From NCBI RefSeq assembly GCF_003425685.1, contig NZ_QJKM01000001.1, positions 611,515 to 675,514 of the forward strand: a stretch of DNA of 64,000 bases, in the 5' to 3' direction. Position numbers and translations under genes: made by a program. The DNA is from Rhizobium terrae (lineage in GTDB: Bacteria > Pseudomonadota > Alphaproteobacteria > Rhizobiales > Rhizobiaceae). Every line of letters starts with the position of its first letter. Positions within the stretch are counted from its first letter, which is position 1. Positions 54,309-63,272 of this stretch are shown in pieces. The notes beneath the pieces are model-generated. The model was not told the origin of the DNA, did not search any database, and was given only the letters and a program-made list of their open reading frames with translations.

Positions 54309-55040
54309 ATGGCTCTCATCAACGACATCACCTGGATCCAATTCGAGTTCGGCGCCATCAGCCTGCTCCGGCAGCAGTGCGAACGGGTCGGCATCCGCTG
54401 TCCGCTAATCGTGACGGACCGGGGAGGCGGCCGGCATCATCGAGACCGTCCCGGACACGTTCGCGCACGCGGGCACCGTTGCCCTCTTTGACGGCATTCC
54501 GCCGAGTTCGAACAAGGCTGCCGTGCGCGAGGCGGTGCGCTTGTACAAGGAAGGCGATTGCGATGGCATCGGCGCCGTGGGCGGCGGCTCGTCCATGGAT
54601 CTTGCCAAAGGCGTCGCCGTCTGCGCGACACACGACGTCGCTGCAAAGCTTTGCCGTAATCGAAAGCGGGGGCCGATCGCGTTACCTCCCGCACGGCCGT
54701 CGGCACCGGCAGCGAAATGGCCGGGGCGAGATCCTCATCCTCGAAAATGGCCGCAAGGTCGGCGTCATCTCGCCCTTCCTCGCGCCGTGGACGCGATCTG
54801 CGACCCGGCACTGATCCTCGGCCTGTCGCCGGCGCTGACGGCGACCACGGGGGATGAATGCCATCGCACACTGCATCGGCACCTTCCTATCGCCCGCCTT
54901 CAATCCGCCCGCGGACGGCATCGCGCTCGATGGGCTGCGGCGCGCACGACGAGCCGGCAATATCTTCAAGTTCTTTGCCGGCGAAGCGCTGCGTGTCGGT
55001 GGCGACGTGGTCCCTTCCGTGCGCCCGGGTGTCCGCGTGA
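54309..55040 (+). pseudogene. Iron-containing alcohol dehydrogenase, multiply frameshifted and truncated
   Basis: Pieces of one protein lie in successive frames: MALINDITWIQFEFGAISLL (54309), then GIIETVPDTFAHAGTVALFD with VGGGSSMDLAKGVAVCATH (the GGGSxxDxAK NAD-binding motif, about 54440-54640), SFAVIES and later EILILENGRKVGVISPF, then ICDPALILGLSPAL and NAIAHCIGTFLSPAFNPPAD (metal-binding His region, about 54850-54920). At least three frame changes are required and the C-terminal third is missing. Relatives include maleylacetate reductase-like enzymes. Confidence 0.8.
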
Positions 55041-55197
55041 AAGTCAGGTGACGCGCAATCATGACCGTGTGATTGGGTGACGCTGATGGCCGGTCCCATG
55101 CAGCCGGTGCCGGATTCACCGCAATCGGCTCCGGGAAACAGGTAGTCCCGCCGGACCTAGAGGTCTGGCGAGACTATTGTTGAGAGCTGCAGTCCTG

Positions 55198-56934
55198 CTA
55201 AGCCGAACGTGAGGCTGCGTGCCTTGCTGCGATGATGCCTTGAATGAGAGCTCGGGCGTTCCCGTGTTGACTGAATCCGCCAGCAGCTTCGCCGGCGGCG
55301 TAGAGACCGGGAATTACCTTACCGGCAAAGTCGAGGACCTGGCTTGAGCCGTTGATGCGCAAGCCGGACCGGGCGTCGTGGAGCACCGGCGTCGACCAGG
55401 CGGCATAGAAGGGCGCCTTCTGGATCTTGTATTGCGGTGTCGGTTTGCCGAAGTCGGTGTCGACACCCCCAACAAAGCTGTTGTACCGCTCCACCGTGGC
55501 GACCAGGTTTCCCGGCGGCATGGGAACCCGCTGATGCGGCATGACGATCTTCTGTGCGAGTTCCTCCAGCGTGTTTGCCTCGAAAAAGAATCCGTCAGGA
55601 TCGACGAAGGGTGGCGCCACAGTCCATCTCTGGCGGGTCACGGCGTCTGCATCGAAGATCGCCCAGATCGGGCCGCCGCCATTTCTGCCGTCGCCGATTC
55701 CCGCCATGGCGGCGTTGATCCAGTTTTGTGGATTGTATGTGATGTTCTTGGCGTTCAGGTAGCTGCCCTGAGTGTACGGGTTGACCGATCTAGCGCTGTT
55801 TGTCGGGAATTGACCTCCCGTTTCGTCGAAGAACCGCTTCCCGATCATGTTTACGTGGATAACGTTCTGGTTGTTGACGTTGGCCAGTCCTGACGCTTTC
55901 GCAAGGTGGAAGACAGGGCTCTGGGGCCCCCACTGTAGGAACGAGTAGTTGTACCGCGTTCCGATGGCGGTTGGCTTCGTGATGTTAGTGCCGAACTCTG
56001 CGGTCTGGTTGTACGTGCCCGCGAGGGACGCGCCGACATTCAGCCCTGCGATGATGCCGCTGGCGTCCTGGAAGGAATAGGGCTCGCCAGCGACGCCGCA
56101 GTACTCCGCAGTGAGACGTGGGTCGAACTGTCGGCGGTATTCCACATTCCCGTTTCCGCCGCCGCTCGCGATGATTACGCCCTTGCGTGCCTGAATGTTA
56201 ACGAGGCGGCCTTGATTGGAGGCTACGACCCCGACCACGCCCGCTTGCGATCGGTGCAGCGACTCCAAACGGTAGTTCAGCAGGATCTTCACGCCACGCG
56301 CGATGGCTGCGGCCTCCAGCGGACGTATGAAGCCGGGCCCTTGAGATGTCGTCGCCTGCTGGTTCGCGGCTACCTGCAAGCCGGTCCGGACCGATACGTA
56401 GTCCATGATCGCCGTATGCATCATGCGGTTGACAGAATTGCCGACTTCATTGCCGCCGACGTTGTCGACCGTGCTTCTCGTCCACCTGACGCCATGGCGG
56501 ACCAAGAAGTTGTAAAGGTCGACGTTAAGGTCGGCAAATGCCCGGATGAGTTCGCGATCGTTATAGCGGTAGCTCGTAGAGCCGTTCGCCAGGGTGATGG
56601 ACCAGTCGGTAAGATCGCCATACAGGAGATCTGGTGTGTCCACGATGCCGGCCGCTATCTGGGCAGGGGTTCCGCCTCCAATGGGAATGTTGCCTGAGCT
56701 GACGATGCCACGTCCGCCAATGTGTGGTTGCGCTTCGAGGACAATAACCGACGCGCCCGCCTCCGCGGCGGCGACTGCGGCGCCAAGGCCCGCCGAGCCG
56801 CAACCCACAACAACGATATCGGCTACGCGCGGGTCCGCGGCATGGCCAATGTTCACCTGCAAAACGCTGCTAGCCACCCCTGCGGCGGCGATCCCGGCAC
56901 CTGCCTTCAACAATGAGCGTCGGCTGACTGTCAT
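55198..56934 (-). CDS. Tat-exported FAD-dependent oxidoreductase (fumarate reductase/ketosteroid dehydrogenase-like)
   Basis: 578 aa. The N-terminus VSRRSLLKAGAGIAAAGVAS is a twin-arginine signal, ending near residue 32 (GHAADP). The FAD Rossmann motif IVVVGCGSAGLGAAVAAAEAG follows, with VIVLEAQPHIGGRG. GVIIASGGGNGN (about 232) and the C-terminal VIPGLYAAGEAAGGFSQHGN (about 545) are the FAD_binding_2 signatures. Function in the periplasm is inferred from the signal; substrate unknown. It is a single gene, with no cytochrome partner beside it. Confidence 0.85.
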   Translation of the reverse strand: MTVSRRSLLKAGAGIAAAGVASSVLQVNIGHAADPRVADIVVVGCGSAGLGAAVAAAEAGASVIVLEAQPHIGGRGIVSSGNIPIGGGTPAQIAAGIVDTPDLLYGDLTDWSITLANGSTSYRYNDRELIRAFADLNVDLYNFLVRHGVRWTRSTVDNVGGNEVGNSVNRMMHTAIMDYVSVRTGLQVAANQQATTSQGPGFIRPLEAAAIARGVKILLNYRLESLHRSQAGVVGVVASNQGRLVNIQARKGVIIASGGGNGNVEYRRQFDPRLTAEYCGVAGEPYSFQDASGIIAGLNVGASLAGTYNQTAEFGTNITKPTAIGTRYNYSFLQWGPQSPVFHLAKASGLANVNNQNVIHVNMIGKRFFDETGGQFPTNSARSVNPYTQGSYLNAKNITYNPQNWINAAMAGIGDGRNGGGPIWAIFDADAVTRQRWTVAPPFVDPDGFFFEANTLEELAQKIVMPHQRVPMPPGNLVATVERYNSFVGGVDTDFGKPTPQYKIQKAPFYAAWSTPVLHDARSGLRINGSSQVLDFAGKVIPGLYAAGEAAGGFSQHGNARALIQGIIAARHAASRSA

Positions 56935-57328
56935 TTACGTTCTCCTCCCGAATTTTAGACCAGCTCATCCTCTCTGGTCTGGATCTGGGCCCGAACAGCA
57001 ACACTCGTTATCATGATCGCCGTAGAGACCTAACCGACCGCACTATTGCAGCATTGGCTCGCGCGACAACTGAGAAGATGTGATCTCGGTATAACGTTTG
57101 CTCAACCCAGCCATGACCACGACCCACTCGATTGGGTATGCGGCGTCCTGCTCACCAGCCAGCCGACGACGTGGCGGGCATAGGCATCGATTCACGAAGG
57201 CCACGTAGACGAAGCCCGACCAGGTGCTGACATAGGGTGGAGTCGGATAATCACAGCATGTTCGGCGCCGGGGCATGAAAGACCCGGTTCAGTGTATCCG
57301 ACCTCTGCCGTGGTACAGCCTGCGGCGT
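56935..57328. other. Intergenic region containing an IS3-family OrfB relic
   Basis: About 394 bp between the flavoprotein start and gspJ. 57180-57260 on the minus strand encodes YVSTWSGFVYVAFV and, one frame over, IDAYARHVVGWR, a conserved piece of IS3 OrfB, so the gap holds a short frameshifted transposase relic. The remainder (56935-57050) should contain the flavoprotein promoter and the GGAGGAGAA-like site before its ATG. Nothing else recognised. Confidence 0.55.
57180..57262 (-). pseudogene. IS3-family transposase OrfB fragment
   Basis: Fragment of about 27 codons from the DDE region: YVSTWSGFVYVAFV then, after a one-base shift, IDAYARHVVGWR (the Asp of IDAY is a catalytic residue of the family). 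Too short to be functional. Confidence 0.65.
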
Positions 57329-58003
57329 TCAGGAACCGTTGCCGTAGCGTTGCAGGCACGGCGCGAGCGCGTCTGCGGCGCCGCAACGCGCGGGCAGATC
57401 GACGCGCAACCGCGCATAGGCCCATTGTCGCCAGGGACGCGGAGAGCTTCCGGATATCTCGATGCGGACGAGTGACGGCATGCGGTTCCTGCTTGCCCAT
57501 TCGGGGCTAAGGTCGCCGTCCGGCCCGGCATAGCCGAACGAAAGCTTCAGGTCTCCGCGCAAGAGGGGGAGTTCCTCTCCGTCTTCGTCTTCGTCTCTGT
57601 CCCCGTTCTCGCCCGTACCATAATCCCGGCGGGCGCGTATAAGAGCGGCGCGGGCGCCATCCCGACCCACTAGATAGGTGACTTCATCAAGTCCCGCACG
57701 CGGCTCGTAACCGAGCGCTTGGCGCACGAAGGTGACCTCCGAAATATGGCCCGTGAAGTCAACCACGGCGGTCCCTTGCGACTTGGCATAGCTGGGCTGC
57801 GCCGCCTCCAGATCCTCGACCATCCGATCAAGAACCACGGCCACGGTGTCCTCCTGGCCGCCTCTCGCGATGATTCCCTGCCAGTGGGGCAGCCAGGTTC
57901 CGGTGTAGAGCGCCAGCCCGCCAAACAGCATCGTTGTAAGCACGAGCGAAGCCAGAGCCTCGATCAGCGTGAAGCCGGCTCGCGCATCGCGTTTCCACGT
58001 CAT
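57329..58003 (-). CDS. gspJ: Type II secretion minor pseudopilin GspJ
   Basis: 224 aa. Prepilin motif AGFTLIEALASLVLTTML at residues 9-26 (cleavage before Phe, Glu at +5) and a long C-terminal domain with VLDRMVEDLEAAQPSY, the GspJ pattern. An acidic insertion GENGDRDEDEDGEE sits near 140. ATGA overlap with gspI. It is the last gene of the operon; the usual following gspK is missing. Confidence 0.8.
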   Translation of the reverse strand: MTWKRDARAGFTLIEALASLVLTTMLFGGLALYTGTWLPHWQGIIARGGQEDTVAVVLDRMVEDLEAAQPSYAKSQGTAVVDFTGHISEVTFVRQALGYEPRAGLDEVTYLVGRDGARAALIRARRDYGTGENGDRDEDEDGEELPLLRGDLKLSFGYAGPDGDLSPEWASRNRMPSLVRIEISGSSPRPWRQWAYARLRVDLPARCGAADALAPCLQRYGNGS

Positions 58004-58368
58004 TGCAGTTTGCCGAGACGCACGGTCTGAACCACGATGTCATGCGATCCGCCGGCGCTGCGAACAGTAATGGCGTAAAGCTGCCATCCCGCCTTCGCCA
58101 ACGCGGCGCTCCGTTCGAATCGATAGGGTTCCGCGGTGACTATGAAATCTCCGATCGCGCTCCGCCCCGCTCGCAGCGGCTGAAGCGTCATCGCGGCTGC
58201 CATCGCAGCCTGCATCCCGACACGTCGTTCCGTAGATCGCTCCAAACTCGCGAATGCACCGGCAGCGCCCGCAACCAACCGTGCAATGGGAATGGTCAGC
58301 AGAACGGCGATGGCGAGAGAAGCCAAGACTTCGATCAGCGTGAAGCCGCGACTGCGCCGCGCTGTCAT
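58000..58368 (-). CDS. gspI: Type II secretion minor pseudopilin GspI
   Basis: 122 aa. RGFTLIEVLASLAIAVLLTI (residues 7-26) is a class III prepilin signal, followed by LARAxxAF-like VAGAAGAFASLERS. Short, as usual for GspI. Start ATG 58368 overlaps the gspH stop (ATGA), and its stop overlaps gspJ. Confidence 0.8.
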   Translation of the reverse strand: MTARRSRGFTLIEVLASLAIAVLLTIPIARLVAGAAGAFASLERSTERRVGMQAAMAAAMTLQPLRAGRSAIGDFIVTAEPYRFERSAALAKAGWQLYAITVRSAGGSHDIVVQTVRLGKLQ

Positions 58369-58835
58369 TTCGGGCTCATTTCCACACGCCCGGTCAACCA
58401 ATCGACGCGAAGTTCGATCTCTTTACCGTTGGCGGAAAGTGTCATGACGCCGCCGCAGGAGCGTCCGTCGGCGAGGAATCTCAAGGCTCTGCTCCCGTTC
58501 CGTATGGGACACTGGTCGGATGTGACCCAGTCTAGGACCACCTCTTCCCTGATTGAAATTGGATTGGCGCCATCTACCTGGATGCGATGATTTCCTGCAT
58601 CGACAGTAACGTCGACCACACCGCCGGTCGATATCGCCGTGACCCTGCCCTTACGGAATTCGCCGCTGACGCGGACCGCCTCGGCTGAAAGCTCGGCAAC
58701 TCCGATGCTGGACCGCGGGCGGGGCATTATGACGAAGGCCGCCAGGGCTACGACGGCAAGCGCCGCGACCACGTCGAGCAACACGACGCCCCGCTGCGTG
58801 CTTCTGCGGTTTCCCTTATGGCTGAGCGGATACAT
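58365..58835 (-). CDS. gspH: Type II secretion pseudopilin GspH-like
   Basis: 156 aa. QRGVVLLDVVAALAVVALAA (about residues 15-34) replaces the usual GFTLIE: Val for Phe and Asp for Glu at +5, an atypical prepilin site. The rest fits GspH (SAEAVRVSGEFRKGRVTAIS, GRVEMSPK). ATG 58835 lies inside the gspG end (20-bp overlap). Confidence 0.7.
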   Translation of the reverse strand: MYPLSHKGNRRSTQRGVVLLDVVAALAVVALAAFVIMPRPRSSIGVAELSAEAVRVSGEFRKGRVTAISTGGVVDVTVDAGNHRIQVDGANPISIREEVVLDWVTSDQCPIRNGSRALRFLADGRSCGGVMTLSANGKEIELRVDWLTGRVEMSPK

Positions 58836-59256
58836 TGGAGCCGCGACCGCCGGGTCCGTCGGTGGTGATTTTGAACGTTTTTCCGTTGCTCGTGTATTTG
58901 TATTCGTTGCCCCATGGATCGCGCGGAACGCTCTCGCCGCGAATATACGGCCCGTTCCAGACCGGGACGGTCGAGGGTTTGCGTAGCAGAGCCCCCAAGC
59001 CTTCGGCCTGCGCCGGATAACGGCCGACATCGATGTAGAAAATGTCGAGAGCGCTGGAAAACGCCTCGATCTGAAGCTTCGCCGCGCGCTCGCGGGAGTC
59101 GGATAACTGCTCAAGCACGCGAGGGCCAACGAGCGCGGAGATCAAGCCGATAATGGCCAGCACCACCAGCATTTCGATCAGCGTGAAGCCCGCTCTGCGA
59201 CGCCGAGAACGCTTGCGCTGCATTGGACCGGTAAAAAACGCGAGACGTACGCTCAT
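58816..59256 (-). CDS. gspG: Type II secretion major pseudopilin GspG
   Basis: 146 aa. RAGFTLIEMLVVLAIIGLIS (about residues 21-40) is the canonical prepilin signal, and VGRYPAQAEGLGALL with VPRDPWGNEYKY (about 110) is the GspG calcium-loop region. GGGAG precedes the ATG at 59256. It would form the pseudopilus shaft. Confidence 0.9.
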   Translation of the reverse strand: MSVRLAFFTGPMQRKRSRRRRAGFTLIEMLVVLAIIGLISALVGPRVLEQLSDSRERAAKLQIEAFSSALDIFYIDVGRYPAQAEGLGALLRKPSTVPVWNGPYIRGESVPRDPWGNEYKYTSNGKTFKITTDGPGGRGSNVSAQP

Positions 59257-59269
59257 GCAAACAGGCTCC

Positions 59270-60478
59270 CTAGCGGACCATGTCGTTGAAGGACATAAGG
59301 GTGGTCATTATCGATACGATCATCCCACCGATCAAGATACTAATCGTCGCCACCGCGGCAGGGCCGACAAGCCCGACGATACGGGACAGCGACCGTTCGA
59401 GCCGCACCTCATAGAAATCTGCGACGCGATAAGCCAGCCCCGCGAGTTCGCCACTTTGCTCGCCGAGCCTCAACATACGTACAGCCAGCGGGGGAAGTTG
59501 AAGGATCTCAAGCGCATAGCTGAGCCTGTTTCCCTGCCTCAGCGCATCGGATGCCTGCTGCGCGCGTATTCGGGCGGCTTCGCCATGATCGATGGTATCA
59601 CTGATGAGCTTGAAGGCCACTGGAACTGCGACACCCGTTTCGACCATGATACCCAGGAGGCGCGCGAAGCGCCCTGTGCGATAGCTTCCCGGTATCTCCG
59701 AAAGGAGCGGAAGTTTCTTCGCAACCCCCCAGAGCAATGCCGAGAGAAGACCGCGCCGCGCAGCCGCGAATCCTATCAATACGAAAACCAAAGCCGCGAC
59801 TAAAAGGACCAGCCCGTAGGAACGCAAGAAATTCGAAACCGCAAACATCATGGTCATCACCGTGTCTTGCTTGCCGCTCTGCATGATCAGAGATTCGAAC
59901 TGAGGGACGACCCCAACCAAGAAGAAAACCAATACGCAGATGGTCCCGGCAAATAGCACCGCCGGGTATCGCAGCGCTTCGCTGACCTTGACTCGCAACG
60001 TCTCGAAATGCTGCCGTTCTTGCACGATCCGCGACAGGAGGGTTGGCAACTTGCCAGAGGTTTCGGCAACACGAACCATAGCAATCTGGAACGCCGGAAA
60101 AAGTGCAGGCCAGGTTTCCAACGCACCGGAGAACGACTGTCCCGATGCCAGTGCGGTGCGGATGTCTGCAACCACGGGCTGAAGCCTGCCGCTGTCGAAC
60201 TCTTTTTCCATCAGGGCCAGCGCCTCGTCGACCCGGATCCCCGCATTCAACATGATTGACAGGTCGGAGAGCAGCCGCGTGACCTGAGCCGTCGGTATCT
60301 GCGTCGAGGATATCGGTACGCGCGATGCGGTCTGGCGGTTCTGGTCGACACTTACCGGTATCAGCCCGCGTGCCTCGAGTTTCTGAACTGCATCGTCGGA
60401 ATCGGCCGCATCGATCCGCCCGAGTTCGAGCCGTCCCTCGCCATTCAAAGCCTTGTATGCAAATGCTGTGGTGCCCAT
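59270..60478 (-). CDS. gspF: Type II secretion inner-membrane platform protein GspF
   Basis: 402 aa. Two repeated GspF domains, each four helices plus a membrane segment: LLSDLSIMLNAGIRVDEALAL (about residue 67) and FARLLGIMVETGVAVPVAF (about 270), with membrane helices near 170-190, 218-240 and 370-395. ATG 60478 preferred (AGGAAG upstream) over TTG 60487. The ATPase GspE that it should contact is not encoded next to it. Confidence 0.9.
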   Translation of the reverse strand: MGTTAFAYKALNGEGRLELGRIDAADSDDAVQKLEARGLIPVSVDQNRQTASRVPISSTQIPTAQVTRLLSDLSIMLNAGIRVDEALALMEKEFDSGRLQPVVADIRTALASGQSFSGALETWPALFPAFQIAMVRVAETSGKLPTLLSRIVQERQHFETLRVKVSEALRYPAVLFAGTICVLVFFLVGVVPQFESLIMQSGKQDTVMTMMFAVSNFLRSYGLVLLVAALVFVLIGFAAARRGLLSALLWGVAKKLPLLSEIPGSYRTGRFARLLGIMVETGVAVPVAFKLISDTIDHGEAARIRAQQASDALRQGNRLSYALEILQLPPLAVRMLRLGEQSGELAGLAYRVADFYEVRLERSLSRIVGLVGPAAVATISILIGGMIVSIMTTLMSFNDMVR

Positions 60479-60590
60479 GGCGGCCAAACTTCCTAACTGC
60501 GCGGTTGAATGTCTATTCCCGCTCGTAGCCTGGCACGATCATATCTGGTGTCAGCTGTGAGTTACCAAGGCGCTCGCAAAAGTCTGCTCA

Positions 60591-61082
60591 TCAACCACCC
60601 TCTCCACTGGTATCGGCTGGCTCCGGCGGAAACATCTGCCCACCGCTCACCTGATCGGAAAACCGCAGCGAGGCACGTCCCCCCGCTCCATCGAGCTTCA
60701 CTTCAAACTGGCCGACTTCTTTCAGTGTCCAGCTTTCCCGGCTTTCCCCAGTGCGCAGTGTGAAGGCAGCCATGTCGGCTGAAGTGGTAAAGATCGCACT
60801 GTTGACCTTCTCCGATCGTACGATCCCAACCAGTTGCCAATCGGGCGCTGCAGCGGGCGGCGGCTCAGGCTCCGGTTCGGGCTGCGTGACAACGGGTTCC
60901 GGCTCGGGCGCCACAAACGCGACCGGAGCTGCCCGGTCCGGCGAGAACAGCGGCAGGTCCCGAAGAGCCGAGTAGTCGCTCACAGGGCGCTTCCTGACCG
61001 ATCGTATTTCCGCGCCGAAGGACAAGCTCAGGGAAACCGCGATGGCAGAGAGCATGATTGTCGCGCGCAGCAATATCATCAC
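60591..61082 (-). CDS. Type II secretion protein of GspN/GspC type
   Basis: 163 aa. One N-terminal hydrophobic segment (about residues 4-22), a LPLFSPDRAAP block (about 43), a Pro/Glu-rich linker (EPEPEPPPAAAP) and a small domain DWQLVGIVRSEKVNSAIFTT, the homology-region pattern of GspC and of short alphaproteobacterial GspN proteins. It starts with GTG 61082 or ATG 61079, overlapping gspM. Its stop overlaps an ATG (TGATG at 60589-60593) that now opens only a 9-codon frame. Confidence 0.7.
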   Translation of the reverse strand: MMILLRATIMLSAIAVSLSLSFGAEIRSVRKRPVSDYSALRDLPLFSPDRAAPVAFVAPEPEPVVTQPEPEPEPPPAAAPDWQLVGIVRSEKVNSAIFTTSADMAAFTLRTGESRESWTLKEVGQFEVKLDGAGGRASLRFSDQVSGGQMFPPEPADTSGEGG

Positions 61083-61690
61083 GAGTCGGCTCCCTTCTCC
61101 CGGAATGCCGACAGCGTGACGTTCAGCGACAGCGGTCGATCCATGAAACTCGAGGTCTGATCTGCCTCCGAGATGCCGACTTTACGGTTCAGCCGAAGCG
61201 TGAAGCTATCAACGACCATCACGGGCGAGCCGGCTTCAATCGCGTACATCAGGTCCGGTAGCGATTGTTGCATGACCTCGATATCGGCAGTCAAACGAAT
61301 ACGCTCCAGGGATTGCAGTTGAGGGTCGTCAATATTGGTGACCTGGCCATCGGCGGCAACGTCGATACGCCGGATAACGGCACCCGCGCGTTCTACACGG
61401 TTGGACAGCAGACGCTGGAATGTGGCCGAGACAAGCCCGCGGGTCTGCGCCTCGAGAAGAATCTTGCCTTCGCCTGGCTCCAGCGCCTGCTTTGCACTCT
61501 GTGGAAGCTGGGACATGGACGCCTTGCTTTCGAGCAAAGCGGTACGCTCCTCGTATAGCGACAGCGCGCGCGCCTCCGTTCGCAAGAACAGAAGCGTATC
61601 GACAACGGCCACAAGTGCTCCGACGACCAGCAGGGCTATGACGACAAGGGACTGAAGCCGTGTGTCGCGCCAGAGCGGTGCCATCCTCAT
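61079..61690 (-). CDS. gspM: Type II secretion protein GspM
   Basis: 203 aa. One N-terminal membrane helix (about residues 16-34), a coiled-coil segment (EARALSLYEERTALLESKA) and a ferredoxin-like C-terminal domain, as in the GspMb/PilO-like family. ATGA overlaps with gspL upstream and the GspN/C-like gene downstream. It would stabilise GspL in the inner-membrane platform. Confidence 0.75.
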   Translation of the reverse strand: MRMAPLWRDTRLQSLVVIALLVVGALVAVVDTLLFLRTEARALSLYEERTALLESKASMSQLPQSAKQALEPGEGKILLEAQTRGLVSATFQRLLSNRVERAGAVIRRIDVAADGQVTNIDDPQLQSLERIRLTADIEVMQQSLPDLMYAIEAGSPVMVVDSFTLRLNRKVGISEADQTSSFMDRPLSLNVTLSAFREKGADS

Positions 61691-62754
61691 TTGAGCGAAC
61701 CTCCCGTACGTATGAGTGGGCGGGTCTCGACCTCGAACTCCGAGGTCACACTATCCTCTACTCGCAGGGCGGCCCCAACCAACTTGCTGTCTTCAAAGCG
61801 ACCCGACGATTCGAGCGCTGTAAGCACTTCGGGTACATCCATTGTCCGGCCCGAGAGACGCATGCGGCCATTCGCGAAAGATACCTCAACGGCATAGGAA
61901 TGCTTCGGCAAAGCCCCGGCGAGGTCGTCCAATGCTCCCAGCGCGCTGATCGCGTCATCCTTGATGTTCAGTGCCTCCTGCTCCGGCGCCGTATCCGCCT
62001 TGTCGGGAGCCGCCGCCTGCGCGATTATCTGGCGCGCCTTCTCAGCACGGATATCGAGAGCGGTGCGGCGCTCGCCATAGCTGGTCTGGATTATCGGTCG
62101 CACCGCCAAAGCCGTGACTGCAGCGACCAAACTCGCGCCTAAGACCCCGGCAAGAACGAATTTTATACGAGTGCGCGCGCCGGCGGCGCGTTGCCGCTGA
62201 GTCAATACTTCTACGACATCACCCTCCCGACACAACGCCGAAATCACCACTTGACGGGTCTCGGCCAAATTCAGACAGGTCAATGCCGCAGCGACGCGCG
62301 ACCTCTGAACGATCGCCACAGAAACGGTGATTTGCCGCGTTTCGCGGCTGACCCCGCGGGCCTTATAGCCGAAGTAGATTTCGGACGCCGGCAACGGAGA
62401 GAGCGCGCCTATGCGCGACGTAACGATGCCTTCAACGTGGCTGGCTGCCTCCAGCGGCAGTTCGATGCGGCGCGCAATTATCCAATTCGCAGGGACTTCG
62501 AGATAGACCGTCTTCCCGTTCACCAATGTGCGTAATCCAGCCGGCGCCTGCAAGTCGGGGGAAATCGGGAAAGACAGGGCCGCTGACCGCTTTCTGCTGT
62601 TCGTCGGCTCGATTTCAAGCGCACTCAAATCGTCCGCGATTCGCGCGGCCACGCGGCTGCCGGATTTGACGCGCGCGAGTTCATCCAGCAGGGAGGCCGG
62701 TCCTGAGATCCAGTCATTCATGCCGCGGATCGCAGCGATGAAAGGAGAAGCCAT
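61687..62754 (-). CDS. gspL: Type II secretion protein GspL (PilM/PilN-like)
   Basis: 355 aa. A cytoplasmic actin-like part (about residues 1-195, VYLEVPANWIIARRIELP, SRIGALSPLPASEIYFGY), one membrane helix (about 210-230) and a PilN-like periplasmic coiled-coil/ferredoxin domain. It is the first gene of the leftward gsp run. ATG 62754 preferred over TTG 62763. It normally recruits GspE, which is absent from the window. Confidence 0.8.
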   Translation of the reverse strand: MASPFIAAIRGMNDWISGPASLLDELARVKSGSRVAARIADDLSALEIEPTNSRKRSAALSFPISPDLQAPAGLRTLVNGKTVYLEVPANWIIARRIELPLEAASHVEGIVTSRIGALSPLPASEIYFGYKARGVSRETRQITVSVAIVQRSRVAAALTCLNLAETRQVVISALCREGDVVEVLTQRQRAAGARTRIKFVLAGVLGASLVAAVTALAVRPIIQTSYGERRTALDIRAEKARQIIAQAAAPDKADTAPEQEALNIKDDAISALGALDDLAGALPKHSYAVEVSFANGRMRLSGRTMDVPEVLTALESSGRFEDSKLVGAALRVEDSVTSEFEVETRPLIRTGGSLK

Positions 62755-63272
62755 TCCAATCAAACCTTAGGCGGAAGCCGGCACAGGATCCGGGTTCCGT
62801 TGCCGCGCGAAAACAAATAATAGCGCATCTTCAAGCCCTTATTCCAGATCAATCACAGTTCCTCGCCCATCGGGCACCGATCTTGAACGCAGACTGGGAC
62901 GAACAACTTGGCGGCGGGGTTGCAGAAGCTGTCGACAATTGCCCTCGATTTCGACAGACATAAGCGGCTTTCCGGACTGCAGTTCTTCGCGCGTCAGCCC
63001 GAAGTTCAGTTATCGCTCCAGATAAAGCGCCGTCATGCCGGGGTCGTCTGGATTGTCGAACCACTCGCGCGCGCAGCCGCTTCGCGCCGTTGATCTTGAA
63101 CAATTAAACCTCCCAGAGCCGCCGTTTGGCCATTGATATGGCATCGGTATATGTCGAACAAGTACCATATTCAAAGATGTGGACAAGTTGCCCATTTTAT
63201 GGATTATTGTAAAGTCTAAACGATACGGCAGGCGCGCAGTTGTGCCGCGTGCCGGGGAGGGGGTAGCCAAGC
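62755..63272. other. Intergenic region between gsp operon and pntA, with a dehydratase relic
   Basis: About 518 bp. The minus strand at 62905-63103 holds a relic of an IlvD/Edd-family dehydratase. 63104-63272 should contain the pntA promoter, including the purine-rich GGGGAGGGGG just upstream of its GTG. The stretch 62755-62900 has no recognisable content and should hold the gsp promoter if the operon is complete. Confidence 0.45.
62905..63103 (-). pseudogene. IlvD/Edd-family dehydratase N-terminal relic
   Basis: After a GGAGG site and a TTG at 63103, the first codons shift frame into REWFDNPDDPGMTALYLER, then a TAA stop, then LNFGLTREELQSGKPL in the same frame. This is the N-terminus of sugar-acid/dihydroxy-acid dehydratases (arabonate dehydratase-like). 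The Cys-containing iron-sulfur core that should follow is missing. At least one frameshift, one stop and a large deletion are evident. The far end of the relic (62905-62950) is uncertain. Confidence 0.65.
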
